A stretch of 64,000 bases of DNA, taken from contig NZ_JAMXMV010000007.1 of the NCBI RefSeq assembly GCF_024055715.1, positions 361,288 through 425,287 on the forward strand, read 5' to 3'. Positions 29,055 through 37,878 of the stretch are shown here, piece by piece. The stretch is from Actinoallomurus soli. Its GTDB lineage: Bacteria > Actinomycetota > Actinomycetes > Streptosporangiales > Streptosporangiaceae. The notes below the pieces were generated by a model. It was not told where the DNA came from and made no database searches. It worked only from the letters and a program-made list of their open reading frames with translations. The number at the start of each line of letters is the position of its first letter. The stretch's first letter is position 1. A program made the translations under genes and the position numbers.

Positions 29055-29741
29055 TCACGCGCCGCTTCCGGTCTCCGTGAGATAGGTGAGCACCGCCTTC
29101 ACCCGGCGGTTGTCGGCCTCGGCGGGGTGCAGGCCGAACTTCATGAAGATCGCGGCCGCGTGCTTCTCCACCGCCCGCTCCGTGACGACCAGGCGCTGGG
29201 CGATGGACCGGTTGGAGTGCCCCTGCGCCATCAGGTCGAGCACCTCCCGCTCCCGCGGGGTCAGCGCGTCGATGCGGCTCCGCCGCGTACCGCCTCTCAG
29301 CAGCCCGGTCACGATCTCCGGGTCGAGCACCGTGCCGCCCGTCGCCACGCGGTGCAGCGCGTCGACCAGCTCGGACGTACGGGCCACCCGCTCCTTGAGC
29401 AGGTATCCCACTCCGGCGGCGCCGGCCGACAGCAGCCGCTCCGCCAGGACCGCCTCCACGTGCTGGGAGAACACGAGGATGCCGACCTCCGGCCGGAGCC
29501 TCCGGAGGTCGAGGGCGGCACGGATGCCCTCGTCGGTGTGGGTGGGCGGCATCCGGATGTCCACGACGGCGACGTCGGGGCCGTGCTCGGCGACCGCCGC
29601 GAGCAGGTCCTCGGCGGTACCGACCGCCGCGGCCACCGCGCATCCCCGCGCCGACAACAGCTCCACCATGCCCTCGCGCAGTACGACCGAGTCCTCGGCC
29701 AGAACCACCCGCAGCGAACGTTCCACCATGACCGTCATCAT
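29055..29741 (-). CDS. LuxR/NarL family response regulator
   Basis: 228-aa regulator with an N-terminal receiver domain (LRVVLAEDSVVLREGM with the acidic pair, phosphoacceptor Asp in VAVVDIRMPP at about 58) and a C-terminal GerE/LuxR HTH (LTPREREVLDLMAQGHSNRSIAQRL). Pairs naturally with the NarL-type kinase at 27725-28981, although the two genes converge instead of forming one operon. Three in-frame ATGs (29741, 29738, 29729) are possible; 29729 (MVERSLRVV) gives the usual family N-terminus. Confidence 0.9.
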   Translation of the reverse strand: MMTVMVERSLRVVLAEDSVVLREGMVELLSARGCAVAAAVGTAEDLLAAVAEHGPDVAVVDIRMPPTHTDEGIRAALDLRRLRPEVGILVFSQHVEAVLAERLLSAGAAGVGYLLKERVARTSELVDALHRVATGGTVLDPEIVTGLLRGGTRRSRIDALTPREREVLDLMAQGHSNRSIAQRLVVTERAVEKHAAAIFMKFGLHPAEADNRRVKAVLTYLTETGSGA

Positions 29742-29869
29742 GCCGCCGTCCGGAGCCCGCCGCCGGAGCGCGGTCCTGGAGGCGCGTACGTGGCCGTGGC
29801 CTTAGACGGCCGTATCCGGCAGCGGGCCCGTCCGGGGACGGTCGCGGAGCCAACACCACCGGCGAAGTC

Positions 29870-31261
29870 TCAGACCGGCCGGGCGTGGAGGGCCGGGCCG
29901 GGAGAGGGGATGCCGGCCAGGCGAAGGAGGAGGGCGGGGACGTCCGTGGCGTGGACGGGGTCGCGGACGGCGGTGGGGTCGGAGCAGAGCAGGACGGGAC
30001 CGTCGTCGGGCGTCGGGGGGAGCAGGCCGTGGGAGCCGCGTACGCCGGACGGGTCCAGCGGCACGACGTTCATCGTGTAGCGCAGGCCGAGCCGCCGGCG
30101 CACGAGCGCCTTCAGGGCGCGGGCCCGGCCGGCCCGGTCCCACAGCAGTTCGGCCGGGTCGTAGCCGGGCTTGCGGTGGATCTCCACGCATCGTGCGAAG
30201 TCGGGGGCACGGTCGTCGTCCAGCCAGTGGTAATAGGTGAACCACGCGTCCGGCTCCGCCAGGGCGACCAGTTCGCCGGAGCGTTCGTGGTCCAGGCCGT
30301 GCGCCGCCCGGCCGGCGTGGTCGAGGACCTCCGCGACGCCGGGCAGGCCCGTGACCAGGTCGTGGGCGGCGGGGCGGTCCGAAGGGTCACGGACGTACAC
30401 GTGGGCGATCTGGTGGTCGGCCACGGCGAACGCGCGCGAACTCCAGGGGTCGAGATACTCCATCCCGGCCTGCGTGTGCACGCGCAGCAGGCCGGCGCGG
30501 CGCAGCGCCCGGTTCAGGTCGACGGGGCGGCGTACGGCTGTGATCCCGTACTCGCTCAGCACCACGACCGTCACGCCCGCGCGTCGGGCGTCGTCCAGCA
30601 GCGGGGCGAGCACGTCGTCGGCCGCGCGGGCGGCGGCGATCGCCTCGGGGCCGTCCGGCCCGTACCGCTGCAGGTCGTAGTCCAGATGCGGGACGTACAC
30701 CAGGGTCAGATCCTGGGCAGGCATGATCAGCCGTGCGGCCTCGACGATCCAACGTGAGGAGCGGATGGACGCCGCCGGACCCCAGTAGTGGAACAGGGGG
30801 AACGGCCCGAGCGACGCGGTGAGCCGGTCGTGCAGCTCCGGCGGCCTCGTGTAGCAGTCGGGCGACTTGCGGCCGTCCGCGTGGTAGATCGGCCGTGGCG
30901 TGACGGTCACGTCCGTGGTCGCGCCCATGGCGTACCACCAGCACACGTTGGCCGCGCGGTACCCCGGAACGGCCCGCCGGGCGGTCTCCCAGATCCTCTC
31001 ACCGTGGACCAGGCGGTTGTGCTGGCGCCACAGCAGCACGTCGCCGAGGTCACGGAAGTACCAGCCGTTGCCGACGATCCCGTGCCCGCTCGGCGGCAGC
31101 CCGGTGAGGAGGCTCGCCTGTACGGAGCAGGTGACGGCGGGCAGCACCGGGGTCAGCGCCGCGTGAGAGCCGGCGCCGGCCAGGGCGCGCAGGTTCGGCA
31201 TGTGCGGCAGCAGCCGTGGCGTCAGCCCGGCGACGTCGAGCACGAGCAGGGGCGTGGTCAT
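29870..31261 (-). CDS. EboF-like alkaline phosphatase superfamily protein
   Basis: 463-aa protein of the nucleotide pyrophosphatase/phosphodiesterase (type I PDE) group. Metal/nucleophile-type motifs are visible near the N-terminus (LLVLDVAGL; PAVTCSVQASLLTG containing the Thr/Ser nucleophile region) and downstream (YVPHLDYDLQRYG; VVVLSEYGI; HGLLPPTPDD). No signal peptide is seen. It is the last gene of an ebo-type operon. In known ebo clusters EboF is a phosphatase-like protein of unknown substrate. The ATG at 31261 overlaps the preceding gene's stop by 4 bases; longer readings are not conserved-looking. Confidence 0.82.
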   Translation of the reverse strand: MTTPLLVLDVAGLTPRLLPHMPNLRALAGAGSHAALTPVLPAVTCSVQASLLTGLPPSGHGIVGNGWYFRDLGDVLLWRQHNRLVHGERIWETARRAVPGYRAANVCWWYAMGATTDVTVTPRPIYHADGRKSPDCYTRPPELHDRLTASLGPFPLFHYWGPAASIRSSRWIVEAARLIMPAQDLTLVYVPHLDYDLQRYGPDGPEAIAAARAADDVLAPLLDDARRAGVTVVVLSEYGITAVRRPVDLNRALRRAGLLRVHTQAGMEYLDPWSSRAFAVADHQIAHVYVRDPSDRPAAHDLVTGLPGVAEVLDHAGRAAHGLDHERSGELVALAEPDAWFTYYHWLDDDRAPDFARCVEIHRKPGYDPAELLWDRAGRARALKALVRRRLGLRYTMNVVPLDPSGVRGSHGLLPPTPDDGPVLLCSDPTAVRDPVHATDVPALLLRLAGIPSPGPALHARPV

Positions 31262-32460
31262 CCGGCCGGCACCGTCAGACCACGCTCGACGAGGGCGTCG
31301 CGTACCCAGGCCAGTTCCCTGGCGATCCCCGCCGCGAGGTCCGCGTCGTCGCCCGGGCGCGCCTCGGCGGGAAGGACCCCCCACGTGTAGGTCTCCACCT
31401 CGACGTGGTCGGTGAGCGTACGGTCCCCGAACAGCGCGTCGAGGCAGGTCAGCAGCTCGGTGCTCGTGGCGCTCAGCGGCGGGCGGGGCCGGGCGTGCAG
31501 CGGCAGGTGAAAGTGCACACGCCACGGCCCACGGCCATCCAGCGGCCGGGGACCGTCGAGCGCGTCCGCGAGATCGTCCCAGTCGCCGCCCCGGCAGCCG
31601 TCCCCGTCCCGGTCGCCGATCCGGCCATCGGTCCACTCGCGGGTCTGGTGCAGGAAGCGGTCCTCGGCGAACGCGGCGAGGGCGGCGCGAGTGTCCGGAT
31701 CACCAGGACGCTCGGCGTGCAGGGCCGCGGACGCCTGGAGTTTGACGATCGAGAGACCGGCGGCCGCGATCCGGTCGGAGGCGGCCGCCGGATCCTCGGC
31801 GGCGACGGCCAGATGGCAGGCGTCCAGGCACACGCCGAGCCATCGGGTGTCGACGCCGGACAGGAGTACGGCCGCCTGTTCGGTCGTCTCGACCACGCAG
31901 CCCGGTTCGGGCTCCATGCCCACGCGTACCGGGCGGCCCGAGAGCGCGGCGATCTGGGAGAGTCCCTCGGTGAGCCGGTTCAGGTTCGCCAGCGCGGCGC
32001 TGTGCTGCCGCCGCGACCACGGCGTCCGCCAGGCGAACGGCAGCGTGGAGACGCTCCCCCGGGCCGCGTCGTCGGGCATCAGCCGCGCGAGGACGGCTGC
32101 CAGGTCCAACGTGTAGCCGAGCCGCTCCGGCCGTGACCAGTCGGGCCGGTAGACGGCGTGTTTGACGCGGGCCGCGTGGAACCCTCCGTAGGGGAAGCCG
32201 TTCAGCGTCACGACCTCCAGGCCGTGCCGGTCCAGGGCGGTGCGCAGCCGGTCGACGGCGCGCGGATCGGCGGCCAGCTTCGCGGCGGCGCGGTGCGCCA
32301 GCCACAGGCCGAGGCCGAGCCTGGACACACCGAGCCGCTGCCGCACGGGCACGGCGAAGCGGCGCAGCTGGCCGAGAACTCCGTCCAGGTCCTCGGCCGG
32401 ATGGACGTTCGTGCAGTAGGCCAGGTGCACCGTGCGGCCCTGCCGGTCCAGCAGCCGCAC
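31258..32460 (-). CDS. eboE: EboE-like metabolite traffic protein (TIM-barrel)
   Basis: 400-aa protein that starts LAYCTNVHPAEDLDGVLGQL, a sequence characteristic of 'metabolite traffic protein EboE' of the xylose-isomerase-like TIM-barrel fold. Later segments VTLNGFPYGGFH, KHAVYRPDWSRPERL, VGMEPEPGCVVET, LGVCLDACHLAV and VHFHLPLHA supply the acidic and His residues expected at a metal site. The start is GTG. In cyanobacteria the ebo cluster is needed to move a scytonemin precursor to the periplasm; here the substrate is unknown. Confidence 0.87.
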   Translation of the reverse strand: MRLLDRQGRTVHLAYCTNVHPAEDLDGVLGQLRRFAVPVRQRLGVSRLGLGLWLAHRAAAKLAADPRAVDRLRTALDRHGLEVVTLNGFPYGGFHAARVKHAVYRPDWSRPERLGYTLDLAAVLARLMPDDAARGSVSTLPFAWRTPWSRRQHSAALANLNRLTEGLSQIAALSGRPVRVGMEPEPGCVVETTEQAAVLLSGVDTRWLGVCLDACHLAVAAEDPAAASDRIAAAGLSIVKLQASAALHAERPGDPDTRAALAAFAEDRFLHQTREWTDGRIGDRDGDGCRGGDWDDLADALDGPRPLDGRGPWRVHFHLPLHARPRPPLSATSTELLTCLDALFGDRTLTDHVEVETYTWGVLPAEARPGDDADLAAGIARELAWVRDALVERGLTVPAG

Positions 32461-32463
32461 CGC

Positions 32464-33327
32464 TCAGTCCTCCGGTTCGCCGCGCAGGACCGAGTTCCCG
32501 CCGTACGTGTCCGGTCCGTCGGCCGGCTCGGGGTCGTCGAGGAAGAGCCGCCCGCTCTGCCCGTAGAACCGGGCGGGGTTGCGCCAGAGGACCTGGTCCA
32601 CGGCGTCGTCGTCGAAACCGGCCGCGAGCATCGCCTCGGCCGTCGACCGGGTCGCGAGCGGATCGCTGCGTCCCCAGTCGGCGGCGGAGTTCACGAGCAT
32701 CCGGTCCGTGCCGTACTCGCGGAGGATCGAGACCATTCGGCGCTCGTCCATCTTCGTCTCCGGGTAGATGGAGAAGCCCATCCAGGCGCCGGTGTCGCGG
32801 ACGAGGCCGGCGGTCGGCTCGTTCAGGTGGTCGAGCACCACGCGCTCCAGGGGAATGCCGGAGGACCGCAGGAGGTCCAGCGACCGGCGCGTCCCGGTGA
32901 CCTTGTCGCGGTGCGGGGTGTGCACCAGCACCGGGAGGTCGTTTGCCAGCGCCAGCTCCACCTGCCGGCCGAAGGCCTTCTCCTCCTCGACGGTCATGGC
33001 GTCGAAGCCGACCTCTCCGACCGCCACGACGCCGTCCTTGGCGAGGTAGCGCGGCAGCAGGTCCAGCACCCTGGCACAGCGCGGGTCGTTGGCCTCCCTC
33101 GGATTCAGCGCGAGCGCGCAATGATGCCGGATCCCGAACCGGCCGGCGCGGTACGGTTCCCAGCCGACCAGCGCGTCGAAGTAGTCCACGAACGTCCCGA
33201 CGCTCGTACGCGGCTGGCCCTGCCAGAACGCGGGCTCGACGACCGCCCGCACGCCGGCGGCGCGCATCGCCTCGTAGTCCTGCGTGGTCCGCGAGGACAT
33301 GTGAATGTGCGGGTCGATGATGCGCAT
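32464..33327 (-). CDS. EboB-like TatD family hydrolase
   Basis: 287-aa metal-dependent hydrolase. The DPHIHM motif at the N-terminus, VAVGEVGFDAM (Glu ligand, about 100), VLVHTPHRDK (His), VVLDHLNEP (His) and LVNSAADWG (Asp region) are the TatD/amidohydrolase-type ligand set. EboB in known clusters is this same family. It overlaps the EboA-like gene by 3-4 bases (ATGA), and is separated by 3 bases from EboE, so all belong to one transcript. Confidence 0.85.
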   Translation of the reverse strand: MRIIDPHIHMSSRTTQDYEAMRAAGVRAVVEPAFWQGQPRTSVGTFVDYFDALVGWEPYRAGRFGIRHHCALALNPREANDPRCARVLDLLPRYLAKDGVVAVGEVGFDAMTVEEEKAFGRQVELALANDLPVLVHTPHRDKVTGTRRSLDLLRSSGIPLERVVLDHLNEPTAGLVRDTGAWMGFSIYPETKMDERRMVSILREYGTDRMLVNSAADWGRSDPLATRSTAEAMLAAGFDDDAVDQVLWRNPARFYGQSGRLFLDDPEPADGPDTYGGNSVLRGEPED

Positions 33328-34250
33328 CAGGCCTCCGGTCGGACGCGGGAAGGGCGGACGGTGCCGCGGCCCGCATCGGCCTGCGCGGGGTCCGCGAGGC
33401 CGAGCGGCCGGGGATCGGCGGCGGACGGCTCGGCCGACGGCGCGGAACCGGCGGGCGGCTCGGCCGACGGCCCGGAGCCGGCGGGCGCGCCGGGGAACCG
33501 GTCGAGGACGAGCCACGTGTCGGCGGGGACGTCCCGGCCCGCGGCGACCCGTTCGCGGGCGAAGTCGGCGAACATGCGGGCGAGTTCGGCGTCCGCGCGT
33601 TCGCCGAGCCCGGCGACGGCGGCGAGCGGCACCCCGGTGAACAGGCACTTGAGGACACCGTCGCGCCAGGCGGCGTCGTCGAGCCGGCGGGCGTACGGGC
33701 CGAGCGCCGCCACGACCAGCCGTACGTCATCGCAGCGCAGCGCCTCCCGGACGACGGGAACGAGCCGGTCCCCCACCCCGTCCGGCCGGTCCGGCTCGTC
33801 CAGGCGCGGGAGGCCCCGCAGGACACCGCGTCTCTCGGCCGCGTCACCGCAGCGGTACAGGGCGGTGACCTCGGCCGCGAGCGCCGCGCCGGTCATCGGC
33901 AGCGCACCGAGCAGGACGCCGCGCGCCGCGTCGTCGATCCGTCCGTGGACCAGCCCCTCCGGGTCACCGGGGCACAGCGGCGCCCGGCCGCAGTGCCGTC
34001 CGGCAGCGGGGAACAGCTCGCGGACGCGCTCCGGCCGGTCGGCGACGGCGGCGCACGCCCCACGCAGCCAGGCACGGCCCGCCGCTCCGATGCGCGACCA
34101 CACCTCGTCGGCGCCGGCGCCGTCCGTCGCACCGCCCGCCCCGTCGCGCGGCGCGCCACCCGGCACGCCGGCCGCCCCACCGTCCGTCCCGGCGCCCGCC
34201 CCACCGTCCGTCCCGGCGCCCGGCGCGCCGTCCGTCCCGCGGCCCGGCAC
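33327..34250 (-). CDS. EboA domain protein
   Basis: 307-aa protein. After a Gly/Asp/Thr/Pro-rich N-terminal stretch (about 45 residues, partly of 24-bp repeats), it is an all-helical, repeat-like protein: WSRIGAAGRAWLRGACAAVADRPERVRELFPAAGR, VHGRIDDAARGVLLGALP, DDAAWRDGVLKCLFTGVPL. These match the EboA family, whose biochemical role is not known. A second Pro/Ser/Ala-rich segment sits near the C-terminus. The GTG start at 34250 lies just after the upstream TAG stop; a start further in is possible. Confidence 0.78.
   Translation of the reverse strand: MPGRGTDGAPGAGTDGGAGAGTDGGAAGVPGGAPRDGAGGATDGAGADEVWSRIGAAGRAWLRGACAAVADRPERVRELFPAAGRHCGRAPLCPGDPEGLVHGRIDDAARGVLLGALPMTGAALAAEVTALYRCGDAAERRGVLRGLPRLDEPDRPDGVGDRLVPVVREALRCDDVRLVVAALGPYARRLDDAAWRDGVLKCLFTGVPLAAVAGLGERADAELARMFADFARERVAAGRDVPADTWLVLDRFPGAPAGSGPSAEPPAGSAPSAEPSAADPRPLGLADPAQADAGRGTVRPSRVRPEA
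34173..34244 (-). repeat. Three 24-bp repeats at the 5' end of the EboA-like gene
   Basis: Units at 34173-34196, 34197-34220 and 34221-34244, the first two identical and the third diverged. In frame they give a repeated GTDGGAGA-type octapeptide. Confidence 0.8.
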
Positions 34251-34252
34251 GT

Positions 34253-35119
34253 CTACCGCCCCGCCGGCGCGGTCTCGGCCTGGGCGAGCGCCGCACGCAG
34301 GAACCGCAGCGACCGGGCGGCGACGGCCGGGGCGTCGTGGGAGTGCCGGGGCAGTTCGACCGCGATCAGGCCGGAGTAGCGGGCCACCACGAGTTCCCGC
34401 AGCACGGGCGGGAAGTCCACCTCTCCGGTACCGAACTCCAGGTGCTCGTGGACGCTCCGGCGCATGTCGTCGATCTGGACGTGCGCCAGCAGGGGCGCGG
34501 CGCGGCGGACGCAGGCGTCGGCCGGTTCGGTCTCGTTGCAGCGGCAGTGCCCGACGTCCAGGGTGAGCCGCAGCGCGGGCGGCTCGCCGAGGCGGCGCCA
34601 CAGGTCGAAGGCGCCGTCGAGGGTGCCCACGAGCATGCCGGGCTCCGGCTCGAACGCCAGCGTCACCCCGCGGCGTTCGGCCATCGCGACGACCTGCGCG
34701 CAGCGGGCGACCAGGCGTTCCCAGCCGACCTCGGGCGGCAGGCCGGGCGGAAGCGCCCCGGACCACAGCGACACCGCCTCGGCCCCCAGCTCGGCGGCGA
34801 TGTCCACCGCCCGCCGCAGCAGGTCGAGCCGCGGCTCGGGGTGATCGGACAGCAGCGTCGGCTGGTGCTTGTGCCGCGGGTCGAGCAGGTAGCGCGCGCC
34901 GGTCTCCACGACGACGCCGAGGCCGAGGACGTCGAGCCGGCGGGCGAGCGTCGCGGCGCGCCGCCGCAGATCCGGGAGGAACGGGTCGAGGTGGTGGTGG
35001 TCGAGGGTGATCGCGACCCCGTCGTACCCGAGGTCGGCGAGGACGGCGATCGCGTCGTCGAGCCGGTGCCCGGCAAAGCCGTTGGTGCCGTACGCGAACC
35101 GCGGGGAGGCGCCCGTCAT
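34253..35119 (-). CDS. Sugar phosphate isomerase/epimerase-like TIM-barrel protein
   Basis: 288-aa xylose-isomerase-like TIM-barrel protein, distinct from the EboE-like one. The N-terminal FAYGTNGFAGHRLDDAIAVL, DGVAITLDHHHLDPF, VVVETGARYLLDPR, AFEPEPGML, LTLDVGHCRCNE and LAHVQIDDM supply the expected Glu/Asp/His metal ligands. It occupies the place between EboA and EboC. It may epimerise or rearrange a sugar or cyclitol; nothing in the sequence fixes the substrate. Starts with ATG overlapping the EboC stop. Confidence 0.83.
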   Translation of the reverse strand: MTGASPRFAYGTNGFAGHRLDDAIAVLADLGYDGVAITLDHHHLDPFLPDLRRRAATLARRLDVLGLGVVVETGARYLLDPRHKHQPTLLSDHPEPRLDLLRRAVDIAAELGAEAVSLWSGALPPGLPPEVGWERLVARCAQVVAMAERRGVTLAFEPEPGMLVGTLDGAFDLWRRLGEPPALRLTLDVGHCRCNETEPADACVRRAAPLLAHVQIDDMRRSVHEHLEFGTGEVDFPPVLRELVVARYSGLIAVELPRHSHDAPAVAARSLRFLRAALAQAETAPAGR

Positions 35120-36249
35120 GTCGTCGCCATCCTCTGGGCTGCCGTGCGGCCCACCAGATAGAGGGACGCGACGGCGAGGGACGCGCGCCCGGCGCCCGCC
35201 CGGGCCAGCAGCGCCGCCTGCAGCGGGATCAGGCCGAGGACGCCGCGACCGACCGCCTGGCGGACGGCCGCCGGAGCGCGCGAGCGGGCGGCCCGCAGGT
35301 ACCCGGGCGCCACGGCGGCGGCATGCGCCCCGGCCAGCGCCACGGCCAGCGTCGCCGTCGCCCGGGAGCCGCTGCGGGCGATCCCGCGCCGGGCGGATGC
35401 GCCCGAGGCGAGCCCGTCCTTCGCGGATCCGCGCGCTGCCGGTCCGGTGGAGAACCCGCCGCCCGAGGCGAGCCCACCCGGCGCGGACCCGGTGGAGAAC
35501 CCGCCGCCCGAGGCGAGCCCACCCGGCGCGGACCCGGCGGGGAACCCGCCACCCGAGGCGAGTGCCGCCGCGAGGGCGGCGCTGACGGCGAGGGCGGCGG
35601 CGGGAGCCGCGATGCCGGTGCCGTGCACCTCGCCGCGGCTGAGGGCCGTCAGCGCCAGCGTGTGCGCTCCGACGGCCGCGGCCTGCGAAGACGCCTGCCG
35701 CGCGCCTCCGGCGCCCGCGCCGACCAGCACGTTGAGCGCCCGCGCGGCCGCCATGCCGAACGGGCCGGCGGCGGTCCGCTTCAGCACCAGGTCGTAGGTC
35801 CAAGCGGTCGCGGCCACCGCCGCGGCCGGGATCAGCGTGTCGCGGCCGCCGCCCGCCAGCGCGCCCGCCAGCCCGGCGCAGGTCAGCGCGCCGGCGAGGC
35901 CCAGCGCCCGCCCCGGGCCGATCCGGCCGGAGGGGACGGGGCGCTCGGGGCGTTCCACGGCGTCGATCGCCCGGTCGGCCCAGTCGTTCAGCGCCATCCC
36001 GCCGCAGTACAGGAACACCGACGCGACCGGCAGCCAGGCGGTCCGGCGGCCATGGGGGAAACCGGTCGCCGCCGCGCCGGCGAGGACGTCGCCGGGCACC
36101 GTGCAGGCCGCCGGCAGCCGTACCAGCTCGGCGGCGTCGCGCAGCGCGGTCAGCACGCCGGACCCCGCGGCCCGCGCCGGCAGGGCGTCGCGGAACGGGC
36201 CGAGCGCACCGGTCGGCCACACCGCCGTGCGTCCAGGCGTGATGTCCAT
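35116..36249 (-). CDS. eboC: EboC-like UbiA family prenyltransferase
   Basis: 377-aa membrane protein of the UbiA superfamily, first gene of the ebo-type operon. The first aspartate-rich motif is seen as NDWADRAIDAVERPERPVPSG (about 91-111), a second Asp region as TYDLVLKRT (about 150), with about eight membrane segments. An unusual Gly/Ser/Ala-rich insertion made of 45-bp repeats (about residues 228-282) is not part of the normal fold. The lipid and acceptor substrates are unknown. The start ATG at 36249 faces the divergent dehydrogenase-like gene. Confidence 0.83.
   Translation of the reverse strand: MDITPGRTAVWPTGALGPFRDALPARAAGSGVLTALRDAAELVRLPAACTVPGDVLAGAAATGFPHGRRTAWLPVASVFLYCGGMALNDWADRAIDAVERPERPVPSGRIGPGRALGLAGALTCAGLAGALAGGGRDTLIPAAAVAATAWTYDLVLKRTAAGPFGMAAARALNVLVGAGAGGARQASSQAAAVGAHTLALTALSRGEVHGTGIAAPAAALAVSAALAAALASGGGFPAGSAPGGLASGGGFSTGSAPGGLASGGGFSTGPAARGSAKDGLASGASARRGIARSGSRATATLAVALAGAHAAAVAPGYLRAARSRAPAAVRQAVGRGVLGLIPLQAALLARAGAGRASLAVASLYLVGRTAAQRMATT
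35401..35566 (-). repeat. 45-bp tandem repeats inside the EboC-like gene
   Basis: Two nearly identical 45-bp units (35461-35505, 35506-35550), a partial third and a diverged 60-bp first unit (from 35401). They keep the reading frame and encode repeated Gly-Gly-Leu-Ala-Ser-Gly-Gly-Gly-Phe-type sequence. Confidence 0.85.
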
Positions 36250-36428
36250 AGGTCCCCCCGTTCCCGGCCCCGGGCGTACCCGTGGCGTCCTCGCCGGAAA
36301 CGGCGCGCCGCGCCGGGCGGACGCCGCGCCGTGAGCGTCTACGCGGCCGCCCCAACAGGCGTGATGACCTGGTCAAATCCGATTCCGGGCGGGTTCTCGC
36401 GCGCGGCGGCCCGGGTACGCCACGCGCC

Positions 36429-37868
36429 ATGTCGGTACACACCGCTCCGGCGGCCCCGGGGACCCTGGAACGGCTCCCGACCCTGGTCCGGCCGAAGGTC
36501 GACCCGGGCGACGTCGTCGTCCCCGACGGATACGCCGTCGACGCCTGCGTCGTGGGGCTGTCCTTCCCGACGGGCATGGGATTCGCCGACGACGGCAGCC
36601 TGTTCATCCTCGAAGGCGGCAGCACCTGGCCGACCCGGCCGTACCTGCCGGCGCGCATCCTGCGGTTCCATCCCGGGGAAGGCAGGGTCGAGCAGTTCGC
36701 CACGGAGGTCCTCGGCGGCCCGCGCGGCGTGGCGTACCGGGACGGCGCGATCTACGTGAGCGTCAAGGGCGGTTACTTCACCCACATCGACCGGTACGAC
36801 CTGGAGACCGCGGAGCGCGAGGTCGTCGTCGACGGGCTGCCGAACGGCGGGTGGCACGAGCCCGGCGGCCCGGTGTTCGGCCCCGACGGGCTGATGTACT
36901 TCGCCCAGGGCTCGGTCTCCCAGAACGGCGTCGCGCTGCCGCAGGGGTTCACGGTCGACCTGGCCAAGCATCCGAAGGCCCACGACGTTCCGGGGCAGGA
37001 CGTGACGCTCACCGGCAACGACGTGTGGAGCCGCGATCCGATCGCGCCGTTCCCGTTCCTGACGCGCACCGCCGCGTTCAAGCCGTTCGGGGAGCCGTCG
37101 ACGCCGGGCGAGGTGGTGCGGGGAGAGCTGAAGTGCAGTTCGGGGCTGTGGAGGTCGCGGCCGGACGGTTCGGGGCTGGAACTGCTGGCCTGGGGGCTGC
37201 GCAACCCGTACGGCATGGCGTTCGGCGAGGACGGCGAGCTGTACGTCTCCGACAATGAATACGAGGAGAAGGGCGAACGCGCGGTCGCCATGGACCCGGA
37301 CCGGATCTGGCGGATCGGCACCGTCTCCCAGCCGCACGGTTCGGTCGACAAGCCCGAGTGGTACGGATTCCCGGACTTCGCCGGGGACGGCCTGCCGGTG
37401 TGGCACGAGAAGCACCTGCCCACGAAGGGTCAGAAGGCCCTGCCCCTCATCCAGGACCCGCCGCCCATGGCGGGGCCGGCCGTGTACCTGGCGCCGCCGC
37501 ACTCCTGCATGACCAAGATGGACTTCTGCCGCTCGGACGAGTTCGGGCACCGCGGCCTGCTGTTCCAGTGCCAGTGGGGGACGCTCGCCCCGCTCAACTC
37601 CCCGCGCCCGGAGGACCTCACCCACGGGTTCAACGTCACCTGCGTGGACGTCACGAGCGGCGAGGCGTTCCCGTTCGCGCACAATCCGGAGCCCGGCCCG
37701 GCGTCCCACCATCCGGGGCGTGGCGGGATCGAACGGCCGGTCGACTGCAAGTTCGGCCCCGACGGCCGGAGCCTGTACGTGCTCGACTTCGGCGCGGTCA
37801 AGGTGACCGACGGTTACCTCCTGGCCTATGGGCACACGGGCGTCCTGTGGCGCATCACCCGACGATGA
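36429..37868 (+). CDS. Glucose/sorbosone dehydrogenase-like beta-propeller protein
   Basis: 479-aa protein with repeated beta-propeller segments: FPTGMGFADDGSLFILEGG, PRGVAYRDGAIYVSVKGG, WHEPGGPVFGPDGLMYFAQG, LRNPYGMAFGEDGELYVSDNEY, RGGIERPVDCKFGPDGRSLYVLDFG. This is the pattern of PQQ-type sugar dehydrogenase-like (sorbosone dehydrogenase) or NHL-type proteins. No signal peptide is obvious. It is the first gene of the rightward operon and is divergent from the ebo-type operon with about 180 bases between. Whether it is an active dehydrogenase or a binding protein cannot be seen. Confidence 0.8.
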   Translation: MSVHTAPAAPGTLERLPTLVRPKVDPGDVVVPDGYAVDACVVGLSFPTGMGFADDGSLFILEGGSTWPTRPYLPARILRFHPGEGRVEQFATEVLGGPRGVAYRDGAIYVSVKGGYFTHIDRYDLETAEREVVVDGLPNGGWHEPGGPVFGPDGLMYFAQGSVSQNGVALPQGFTVDLAKHPKAHDVPGQDVTLTGNDVWSRDPIAPFPFLTRTAAFKPFGEPSTPGEVVRGELKCSSGLWRSRPDGSGLELLAWGLRNPYGMAFGEDGELYVSDNEYEEKGERAVAMDPDRIWRIGTVSQPHGSVDKPEWYGFPDFAGDGLPVWHEKHLPTKGQKALPLIQDPPPMAGPAVYLAPPHSCMTKMDFCRSDEFGHRGLLFQCQWGTLAPLNSPRPEDLTHGFNVTCVDVTSGEAFPFAHNPEPGPASHHPGRGGIERPVDCKFGPDGRSLYVLDFGAVKVTDGYLLAYGHTGVLWRITRR

Positions 37869-37878
37869 GGAGGTCACG

